A stretch of 6,014 nucleotides of DNA from Candidatus Bathyarchaeota archaeon. GTDB taxonomy: Archaea; Thermoproteota; Bathyarchaeia; RBG-16-48-13; JAGMEO01. Each line of letters starts with the position of its first letter. Position 1 is the first letter of the stretch. Shown here piece by piece: positions 1 through 5,028 of this stretch. Made by a program: the position numbers and the translations under genes. The stretch is from positions 1 to 6,014 of the forward strand of contig JAUVYS010000083.1 of NCBI GenBank assembly GCA_030602965.1, read 5' to 3'. The notes below the pieces were generated by a model. That model was not told the DNA's origin and did no database searches. It saw nothing but the letters and a program-made list of their open reading frames with translations.

Positions 1-271
1 CTTTTACCCCAAGCTTGGGCACATCACTGAAACGAACAGCGTTGTTTGGCTTACTAAAAATAGCATCCCCTAGATCTTTACCCACCTTTTTTGCATCAAT
101 ATCAAAAGCTGTAACAAAACGGATGTCTCTTGCGTGATAACCTCCAAAATCCACATGCAACAATCCTGGTACAAGATCGTCAGGTTTTGCATTTTTATAG
201 TAATGAACTCCTTGTATGAGAGCAGATGCAGAATTCCCTACACCTACAATAGCCGCTCTAATTTCTCCCAT
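1..271 (-). CDS. ino1: myo-inositol-3-phosphate synthase, N-terminal part (cut by window edge)
   Basis: The enzyme converts glucose 6-phosphate to 1L-myo-inositol 3-phosphate with an NAD cofactor, the first step towards inositol lipids and inositol-derived solutes; it is cytosolic. Ninety codons are visible. Residues 4-16 form the Rossmann strand and NAD loop (IRAAIVGVGNSAS), followed by LIQGVHYY, a VPGLLHVDFGGYHARDI block (about 34-50), the second Rossmann acid region TAFDIDAKKVG (54-64) and DAIFSKPNN (69-77). This order matches the short archaeal/actinobacterial form of the family rather than the longer eukaryotic one. The ATG at 271 is chosen because the family begins just before the IRAAIVG strand; an in-frame GTG four codons upstream (283) is possible and is preceded by a stop. 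No Shine-Dalgarno is visible, so a leaderless or short-leader transcript is plausible. The C-terminal catalytic part is outside the window. The identity is secure; activity cannot be judged from this part. Confidence 0.93.
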   Translation of the reverse strand, partial: MGEIRAAIVGVGNSASALIQGVHYYKNAKPDDLVPGLLHVDFGGYHARDIRFVTAFDIDAKKVGKDLGDAIFSKPNNAVRFSDVPKLGVK

Positions 272-329
272 TGGCGAACGCACTCATATTTTATGGCTAT
301 AAAACATTCATTAGGTTAACGAGTGAAGC

Positions 330-346
330 AAATATATAATATTTTT
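330..346 (-). promoter_or_regulatory. putative archaeal TATA element upstream of ino1
   Basis: A 17-base A/T-only run reads AAAAATATTATATATTT on the minus strand. With initiation about 25 bases downstream, the transcript would start near 305-310 and give a leader of about 35-40 bases before the ATG at 271. A second, weaker TATA-like stretch (TTTTATAG, about 296-303) lies closer and would give a nearly leaderless message. The placement is inferred from base composition and spacing only. It would let ino1 be transcribed separately from the upstream pyrF, which is separated by 104 bases. Confidence 0.4.
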
Positions 347-375
347 GAACACTTCTTACCTTATTCAGTATGCTT

Positions 376-1140
376 TCAATGACTGCCAACAATATCATTG
401 AAAAGCATAACAGCACGATAAGGATCCTCAGCCTTGATAATTGACCTGCCAATGATAAAATAGTTTGTTCCAGCCACTAGTGCTTCCTTTATTTTTCCAC
501 CTTGAACCCCCACACCAGGAGAATACACAGACACTTCCCCCTTTAGAATCGAGTTCACTTCTCTAATTTTTTCAGGATAAGTAGCACCAACAATCACTCC
601 AGCAGCTTTCCACTGCAATGCTTTTTCTGCAAAGACAAGATATTGAAATCTTTCAGTACCTGAATCATCCAATACTTTTTGGCCATATCCCTCCCAAGCT
701 CCCTTGTGACTCATATAAGTAAGCAGAATAACTCCTTTGCCCCTTTTTTCTGCAAGTTCAAAAACAGGAGCTAAACCACCTTCCCATCCAATGAAAGGAT
801 TAGCGATTAAAGCATCAAAACCTGCATCAAAATAGTGCTTAGCTATTACCTTGTTTGTATGACCAATATCATTTATTTTACAATCCATAATCGTAGGTAG
901 CCCCATGTCATGAATTACTGTGATAATTCTTTTAACACCATCATAGAGATCTAAAGGAAGTATAAGATGACGGTTTACTTTCACAGCACATACAGAGGAC
1001 ACAACCTTCTCAAGGATTTCCAAGCATTTTGAGAATAAAATATTCTTATCTGTGTGTTCAAGGTCTAAAGCCAAGATAACTTTTGACTTATTTCTTTTAC
1101 TTGAAGCTTCTATTTTTTTTTGGAAAGTCTGTCCAAGCAT
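376..1140 (-). CDS. pyrF: orotidine 5'-phosphate decarboxylase
   Basis: Catalyses the last step of UMP synthesis, decarboxylating orotidine 5'-phosphate in the cytosol. The 254-residue protein shows the family landmarks in order: a first-strand Asp in LALD (D26), the substrate-binding Lys in AVKVNRHL (K54), the hallmark D-x-K-x-x-D-I-x-x-T as DCKINDIGHT (86-95, with the catalytic D86, K88 and D91), VGATYPEKI (184-192), the phosphate-binding loop SPGVGVQGG (207-215) and IIGRSII with AEDP (229-240). All expected catalytic residues are present. It is somewhat longer than the roughly 210-230 residues usual in archaea because of a basic N-terminal extension (about 1-19) and longer loops. The ATG at 1140 is well supported: two codons upstream there is an in-frame TGA. 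A weak purine-rich stretch (GAGATGAG) precedes it. It lies 104 bases upstream of ino1 on the same strand, and no other pyrimidine gene is in view. Symbol by family; orthology not tested. Confidence 0.95.
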   Translation of the reverse strand: MLGQTFQKKIEASSKRNKSKVILALDLEHTDKNILFSKCLEILEKVVSSVCAVKVNRHLILPLDLYDGVKRIITVIHDMGLPTIMDCKINDIGHTNKVIAKHYFDAGFDALIANPFIGWEGGLAPVFELAEKRGKGVILLTYMSHKGAWEGYGQKVLDDSGTERFQYLVFAEKALQWKAAGVIVGATYPEKIREVNSILKGEVSVYSPGVGVQGGKIKEALVAGTNYFIIGRSIIKAEDPYRAVMLFNDIVGSH

Positions 1141-1601
1141 AATTCATCTCATCTCTCTTGAACGTTTTTATCTTCATAATCTCTCAAGTTCATTAAAACA
1201 GTATCTTCAATAATTTACAAGTGTGATAAAAGGCATTTTGGCTTAATAATACTCCTCGCGCGCGCTAAGCATATAGGATCCTCGGAAAGATAATTCATGT
1301 AACAACTAAATTAACCATACGCAATGACCAAATTATTAGTCATGCACAAATCTGAAAGCAAGTAATGCTAGGTTAGAAATTCCTACCTCTTCATTCAATT
1401 TATCTCTTTTCAAGACTCAGAATTGAATTAAGTGCTCATACCCATAAGAAGATCAAGAGGACAACGAAGTGCGTTGGAAAGAGGAAAAACAGATTAATGA
1501 AATGTTTGATTATCGTCCGCGCCACATATTTTTAAAAAATAGGGATCGCAGGAGATGTCTCTAAAGAGAGCGAGATTAAAAACCCTCTTTTTGAAATAAA
1601 A

Positions 1602-1634
1602 TAGGAATTGATTAAAACGAATTATTGATTCCTA
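1602..1634 (+). repeat. inverted repeat able to form an 11-bp RNA hairpin
   Basis: TAGGAATTGAT (1602-1612) pairs with ATTGATTCCTA (1624-1634) around an 11-base loop. Seven outer pairs and two inner pairs are Watson-Crick, and the two between them are U-G and G-U if read as plus-strand RNA. On the minus strand those two would be mismatches, so the structure favours a plus-strand transcript. No gene is known on that strand here, so its role is open: a leftover terminator, a small RNA, or chance in AT-rich DNA. Confidence 0.35.
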
Positions 1635-1643
1635 GAATGAAAT

Positions 1644-1659
1644 AAAAAAAATCAAAAAA
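1644..1659 (-). terminator. oligo-T terminator after the zinc-ribbon gene
   Basis: On the minus strand the sequence reads T6, then GA, then T8, beginning about 40 bases after the stop of the small zinc-ribbon gene. Archaeal RNA polymerase commonly terminates at such T-runs without needing a hairpin. It fits as the end of a monocistronic transcript from the TATA box near 1902-1909. The call rests on composition and position only. Confidence 0.5.
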
Positions 1660-1699
1660 CAGGAAACTAAAAGAACTATCAATTCAGTATACAAAGAGA

Positions 1700-1840
1700 T
1701 CAGTATCTTCTTTGTTTCGAATAGCAGTCTCTACAATAAACTGGGCGTCCTTCTGTGGGCTTGAAAGGAACTTCTGCTTCTTTTCCACAGTCAGCACAAG
1801 TTATTGGATACATTTTTCTAGGAGCGCCATAACCACTCAT
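1700..1840 (-). CDS. 46-residue CxxC-x17-CxxC zinc-ribbon protein
   Basis: A small cytosolic protein of unknown function, probably binding one zinc ion through four cysteines. The first pair is CADC (residues 15-18) and the second CRDC (36-39), with exactly 17 residues between. The conserved-looking core GKEAEVPFKPTEGRPVYC and the tail YSKQRRY give a basic, compact zinc ribbon. This matches the CxxC-x17-CxxC small-protein type known in archaea and some bacteria (recalled, not searched); such proteins are often guessed to bind nucleic acid, but nothing here proves it. The ATG at 1840 is supported by a good Shine-Dalgarno (AAGAGGTG) seven bases upstream and a TATA element further up. The next methionine (residue 10) would keep the zinc motif but lose this spacing. 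It appears to be a single-gene transcript ending at the T-runs near 1644-1659. The zinc-ribbon call is secure; the role is not known. Confidence 0.88.
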   Translation of the reverse strand: MSGYGAPRKMYPITCADCGKEAEVPFKPTEGRPVYCRDCYSKQRRY

Positions 1841-1847
1841 CTGCTTA

Positions 1848-1855
1848 CACCTCTT
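1848..1855 (-). promoter_or_regulatory. Shine-Dalgarno of the zinc-ribbon gene
   Basis: The minus strand reads AAGAGGTG, followed by seven bases (TAAGCAG) and the ATG at 1840. It is one of the two clearest ribosome-binding sites in the window and fixes the start of this very short gene. Confidence 0.75.
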
Positions 1856-1901
1856 TACGAATGTTAACTATACAAAAAGACAAACAAAAACATAAATCTC
1901 T

Positions 1902-1909
1902 AATATATA
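1902..1909 (-). promoter_or_regulatory. TATA box of the zinc-ribbon gene
   Basis: The minus strand reads TATATATT within GGCACTATATATTAGAG. Transcription would start near 1880, giving a leader of about 40 bases that contains the Shine-Dalgarno. Just upstream (1915-1934) is a small inverted repeat AGAGG/CCTCT that could be an operator, though it is short. Confidence 0.5.
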
Positions 1910-2022
1910 GTGCCAGAGGCATTCAACAACCTCTCTATTAAAGTTATCCCCCGATTGTGTATTCCAATATTACAAGCCGATTCGGTCAATCGAATTAATG
2001 TTAAACAATCCTTATTTCACAA

Positions 2023-2280
2023 TCATACAAATCCTTTCTTAGAAGCGATCTTCTCCTCGACTTCTTTCAATCGTCCCTCTGACAAATAGTATTTACCATT
2101 TATCTCGATAAATAGGTCTATATGACCTAGACGCCTTTAGATCAACTCTTCAAACTCTAGTGGAACATCCAGTTCTTAAATCGTCATGGCACTGTCAGGA
2201 CTTACCACATCTTTCTGACGGAACTTATCAATAAACTCTAGCCGCTCTCTTCTGTCTTGACGTCGTTTAAACAGATCTTG
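2023..2280 (-). pseudogene. decayed small gene with two in-frame TAA codons
   Basis: An 85-codon stretch is clearly protein-like but interrupted by TAA at 2176-2178 and at 2137-2139, before its natural TGA stop at 2023-2025. The three pieces read as KRRQDRRERLEFIDKF then RQKDVVSPDSAMTI; ELDVPLEFEELI; and RRLGHIDLFIEINGKYYLSE followed by GRLKEVEEKI. The composition (basic helical start, acidic middle, GKYYLSE-x-RLKEVEEK end) resembles small archaeal proteins with a winged-helix-like feel, but I cannot name the family. No ATG or strong alternative start is visible between the in-frame TGA at 2281-2283 and the first block, so the start may also be lost. It begins about 23 bases after the stop of the membrane-anchor frame, as if it were once the last gene of the transporter operon. 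Both lesions are substitutions giving TAA, so they are unlikely to be indel-type read errors. TAA also rules out pyrrolysine readthrough. Confidence 0.7.
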
Positions 2281-2303
2281 TCAAAATCTTTAGTAAAGGT
2301 CTT

Positions 2304-2783
2304 CTATTCTTTCAACGTTTTCTTAAGGTGATCTATTTTGTCGAGAAGAGCTTTTGTTTCAACTGGTTTCACAGATGTTATTTTTTTCATTGAACTGACC
2401 TTTTTCACAGAAGTTTCCTTTTTCCTTCTTCTCCACAGGATATAACCTCCTATTGTAACTACACAGATCACTCCGATTATGGACCATACAAACCCTAGTC
2501 TGTCCTCAGGGGGTGGTCCGTCTCCTGGAGGCGTGTATTCAGGGAATGTTAGCTCTGTATAGAACACGTTTGGCTGCTTTACAAAACATGTGACCGTGCT
2601 TTCTGATGGTTCTACTTGAACGTTAGGGTAACGCTTCTCAACATCGACAAGATAGTTGACTTCAGGAGGCCCATCGCACTCGAAGATTATTTTGATTGGT
2701 CTTCCAGCCCAGTCTACAAGAACGTTTACGCTTTCTGAAGCGTTAACTACAATCTTTGGGTCCAAATATGAAGTACCAAGCAT
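2304..2783 (-). CDS. C-terminal membrane-anchor half of the frameshifted surface protein
   Basis: Read alone this is a 159-residue protein, but it looks like the end of the gene to its right. Residues 1-80 are a beta-rich domain with a sequon (N14), a cysteine pair (C36, C66) and VNVLVDWAGRP. An acidic proline-rich linker follows (81-95, EYTPPGDGPPPEDR), then one transmembrane helix (about 98-117, FVWSIIGVICVVTIGGYILW), a stop-transfer RRRKK (118-122) and a Lys-rich cytosolic tail of about 37 residues. The topology needs the N-terminal domain outside the cell, yet this frame has no signal peptide of its own. Its ATG also lacks a well-placed Shine-Dalgarno. The frame is open upstream of the ATG to 2819, reading LDKGGIAYDA directly into MLGTSYLDP, which flows naturally from the preceding gene. 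The family is not recognised. Alternatively it could be independently translated, which I consider less likely. Confidence 0.75.
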   Translation of the reverse strand: MLGTSYLDPKIVVNASESVNVLVDWAGRPIKIIFECDGPPEVNYLVDVEKRYPNVQVEPSESTVTCFVKQPNVFYTELTFPEYTPPGDGPPPEDRLGFVWSIIGVICVVTIGGYILWRRRKKETSVKKVSSMKKITSVKPVETKALLDKIDHLKKTLKE

Positions 2784-2794
2784 GGCATCATAGG

Positions 2795-2819
2795 CTATGC
2801 CACCTTTGTCAAGTCTCCT
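2795..2819 (-). other. frameshift junction within the surface-protein gene
   Basis: The upstream frame ends here (KGDLTKVA, then TAG at 2795-2797), while the downstream frame is open from just after a TAA at 2820-2822. The switch must therefore fall within these 25 bases. Restoring one base near 2810 would give GDL-DKGGIAYDAMLGTS and one continuous protein of about 605 residues. No canonical X-XXY-YYZ slippery heptamer is present in the required frame, so a mutation or a base-calling error is more likely than programmed frameshifting. Confidence 0.65.
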
Positions 2820-4120
2820 TTAAACTCTTGCCATTGATCATTCACAAATCTCTTATCAGGATTTACAAGCATTGAAGCATACTTTGGCTCTAAGACACTA
2901 CCATTCGAACTTATTTGCAAAGCCAATCCGTTAATGACTAGTGTGCTGTTTCCCATGTTAGTGATTTCGATGCTTTCAACTGCCCATTCTTCGTTTCTGA
3001 AAGAATTAGCCCACTTGTACTTCACTGTGTAGACGTCAATTTGGTAATTTGGTTGTGTTTCTTCTACGTTGTAAGCTTCAACATTGTAAGGTTTCTTTTG
3101 GTTCTGTATGATGAGCAATTGTCCTTCGAGATCTAATTTCTCATCGTTCAATTCAACTATTTGCTCTGTTACATCATCAAGTGATCCTTGGAATAGCCCC
3201 TTTAGAAATCCAGGCATGTTATTAATAGCATCTCGCTGTCTTTGAAGAGCTTTTATTGCGTCCTCAAGATTTTCAATCAACTCCTCGAGTCTTTCCGCGG
3301 TTGATTCTGGAATCGAGCTTAACTGTATTGTAAAGGATCCAACTGCCGCTTCTCCCCAAGAGCTTACGGCTTCAACCTCTGCTGAAAGGTCTAGTGTAAC
3401 GGAGTCGTTAAGAGTTATGATCCATGTGATCATTGACATATCACTGATGGATGAAGTTGAATTGGCCTCTGGAGTGGTCGTTATGTGTGAGAAGTAGTCA
3501 TCTGAGAGGGAAGCCATTATTGTACATGGAATCTCTGGGATTACAGTATTCATGTCCGTGTAGAGTGGTTGACCAATATTTGTAATCGTGGTTTGAATAG
3601 TCACCGTGTCTGAAACGCTTGCGTTCAAGGTGTACGTGTTTCCTATGTGATTCAAGGTTGTCTGGTTTCCGTTGACGTAGATGGTTTCATTGATAGCTAT
3701 TGGAACGCTTCGCCATGTTTCCGCAATGTACTGGTACTCAACGCTACTATCCGCCTCTATTGTCACATTGCTCCAAGTGATTATAGTTATGTTCCCGAAT
3801 GTTTCGATGTTCGTTGGGTCAGGTGTGCCGTAAAGCATCGTCAACGAGTCGAGGTTGATGTACTTGATTCTATCTTTAATGTAACAATTGGCTGGTGATG
3901 AACCGTTATTATAGACCTCAAACTCCACCCATACAGTTTCTTTAAGGATCTCTCCTAACGGGGAATATTTTACTTCCACAACTTCATTTTTGTCAAATAA
4001 AAGTGAGTGGTCTTGGTCGTTTGAACTGAAAGCCGAGATGTTTGGCGCTAATAGGGGGAGAACTGAGGCGAAGATGATGAGGGTCATCATGAAAACAGGT
4101 TTAAACCTGGTTAGCTTCAT
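2795..4120 (-). CDS. secreted coiled-coil partner of the ABC transporter, N-terminal 441 residues
   Basis: An exported surface protein, probably the extracellular partner of the ABC exporter encoded just upstream. A signal peptide covers about residues 1-31 (basic KLTRFK, then a hydrophobic core). Beta-rich regions follow (about 45-180 and 180-265), with about ten N-x-S/T sequons (for example N72, N110, N118, N144, N152, N166, N220, N238, N391 and N406), as expected for an N-glycosylated archaeal exoprotein. Residues about 271-299 and 314-341 are two amphipathic helices rich in E, L and Q, separated by a turn with NNMPGFLKGLFQGS: a helical hairpin. A further beta domain (about 350-441) includes VESIEITNMGNSTLVINGL. 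The start ATG overlaps the ATPase stop as ATGA (4117-4120), implying translational coupling. The frame ends abruptly, and its membrane anchor lies in another frame at 2304-2783. The layout recalls MacA-like adaptors, but no homology to MacA is claimed. Confidence 0.82.
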   Translation of the reverse strand: MKLTRFKPVFMMTLIIFASVLPLLAPNISAFSSNDQDHSLLFDKNEVVEVKYSPLGEILKETVWVEFEVYNNGSSPANCYIKDRIKYINLDSLTMLYGTPDPTNIETFGNITIITWSNVTIEADSSVEYQYIAETWRSVPIAINETIYVNGNQTTLNHIGNTYTLNASVSDTVTIQTTITNIGQPLYTDMNTVIPEIPCTIMASLSDDYFSHITTTPEANSTSSISDMSMITWIITLNDSVTLDLSAEVEAVSSWGEAAVGSFTIQLSSIPESTAERLEELIENLEDAIKALQRQRDAINNMPGFLKGLFQGSLDDVTEQIVELNDEKLDLEGQLLIIQNQKKPYNVEAYNVEETQPNYQIDVYTVKYKWANSFRNEEWAVESIEITNMGNSTLVINGLALQISSNGSVLEPKYASMLVNPDKRFVNDQWQEFKGDLTKVA

Positions 4121-5028
4121 TTTTTCATCAACTCGCTATTGTTTAGAGCCAGAATAGCTTGGTCTAGACTGTCGAGACGTCTCGCGTATTCTGTCTTGGA
4201 CTGATCGTACAAAACTGGTGTTAGATTGGCTTTAGACTCTTCAAGACGTGCCAAGGAGTTCTCAAGCCATTTGAGTTCAGCCAGCATCAGCTGACGTTGC
4301 TCCTCCAACAAGATCTGCTTAGAAGGCCTGATAGACGTTCTTGCTGGTCTTGAAGTAATCTTTCCATCTAGCATGTGAAGGATACGCTGAGATACACGCG
4401 CTATATCTGGATCATGTGTAACCAGTATAAAGGTCTGGCCAAGAGTCTTGTTCAAGTGCTGGAAAAACCGAATTATCTTCAAGCCTGTTTCTCTATCTAT
4501 ATTTCCTGTGGGCTCATCAGCTATAATTATGGAAGGCTCGTTGGCTAGGGCACGAGCGATAGCTACACGCTGCTGTTGTCCACCACTCAGTTGATTAGGG
4601 CGGTGATGCAGTCTTTCACCAAGCCCAACCAAGCCAAGCATGTCCGCTGCTCTTTCGCTTATCTCTTTAGTTGAATATTTCTCTGCAAAAATCATTGGAA
4701 GCTCAACGTTCTCTAAAGCAGTTAATGTTGGAACTAAGTTATAGGATTGAAAGATGAATCCTATCCTCTCGCCTCTGAAACTGGCTAGTTCTCCTTCATT
4801 CATGTTCGTGATGTCAACTCCGTCAATAATTACTTGTCCACTCGTGGGGTTGTCGAGTCCACCGATCATGTTTAAGAGAGTGGATTTGCCACATCCAGAA
4901 GGTCCCATAATAGAAACCATTTCTCTTTTATCGACAGTTAAGCTGGCTCCCTGCAAGGCTTTAACTCTGATTTCATCACCTATCTCATAGATTTTTGTCA
5001 CATCACGAAGTTCAACTAGTTTACTCAT
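4117..5028 (-). CDS. ABC transporter ATP-binding protein, LolD/MacB type, with C-terminal coiled coil
   Basis: The cytosolic ATPase of an export-type or mechanotransmission ABC complex, pairing with the FtsX-like permease encoded upstream. All motifs are intact: Walker A GPSGCGKS (42-49), Q-loop FIFQSYNLVPTLTALENVELP (Q94), signature LSGGQQQR (147-154), Walker B IIIADE (167-172, catalytic E172), the family GNID, and the H-loop VTHD (H205). The nucleotide-binding domain ends near residue 226 (LDGKITSRP), where relatives of about 220-235 residues normally stop. About 75 more residues form a highly charged helical tail (239-303, with EEQRQLMLAELKWLENSLARLEE and ARRLDSLDQAILALNN), likely two coiled-coil segments. 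The ATG at 5028 overlaps the permease stop by 8 bases and has GGAGG nine bases upstream. The substrate cannot be told; the FtsX/MacB class handles lipoproteins, peptides or cell-wall signals rather than nutrients. Confidence 0.93.
   Translation of the reverse strand: MSKLVELRDVTKIYEIGDEIRVKALQGASLTVDKREMVSIMGPSGCGKSTLLNMIGGLDNPTSGQVIIDGVDITNMNEGELASFRGERIGFIFQSYNLVPTLTALENVELPMIFAEKYSTKEISERAADMLGLVGLGERLHHRPNQLSGGQQQRVAIARALANEPSIIIADEPTGNIDRETGLKIIRFFQHLNKTLGQTFILVTHDPDIARVSQRILHMLDGKITSRPARTSIRPSKQILLEEQRQLMLAELKWLENSLARLEESKANLTPVLYDQSKTEYARRLDSLDQAILALNNSELMKK

Larger units (their letters stand above)
1141..1699. other. long AT-rich intergenic region, no convincing gene
   Basis: About 560 bases separate pyrF from the zinc-ribbon gene, far more than other gaps here. 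I see no tRNA or conserved protein. It contains a CG-alternating tract (1257-1265) inside a short inverted repeat GCTTA/TAAGC (1241-1245, 1266-1270); an 8-bp inverted repeat ATTCAATT/AATTGAAT (1393-1400, 1421-1428); a CAACG/CGTTG hairpin (1462-1476); a long hairpin at 1602-1634; and A-runs at 1644-1659 that act as a T-rich terminator for the gene to the right. A TATA-like TTTTAT on the minus strand (about 1226-1231) may drive pyrF with a leader of about 60 bases. A 31-codon plus-strand frame at 1469-1564 has a plausible ribosome-binding site but no recognisable family. Confidence 0.6.

Noticed and set aside
134..319. 61-codon open frame on the plus strand
   Set aside because: Most of it lies antisense to the well-supported ino1 coding region and it encodes no recognisable protein.
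1526..1541. Near-palindromic TATTTTTAAAAAATA as an operator or plus-strand promoter
   Set aside because: Expected by chance in DNA this AT-rich; no gene start lies at a fitting distance.
1980..1995. ATTCG/CGAAT hairpin as a terminator of the transporter operon
   Set aside because: The stem is only five strong pairs and no T-run follows on the minus strand.
2137..2178. Stop-codon recoding (pyrrolysine) in the small gene
   Set aside because: Both internal stops are TAA, whereas pyrrolysine uses TAG; no archaeal recoding of TAA is known to me.
2795..2819. Programmed -1 ribosomal frameshifting
   Set aside because: The direction is right, but no X-XXY-YYZ slippery heptamer occurs in the needed frame and no strong downstream structure is evident.
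3647..3898. 83-codon open frame on the plus strand
   Set aside because: Wholly antisense to the secreted coiled-coil protein gene; the product looks like a mirror reading with no domain.
4754..4990. 78-codon open frame on the plus strand
   Set aside because: Wholly antisense to the Walker A and Q-loop region of the ABC ATPase, a common shadow frame of that conserved stretch.
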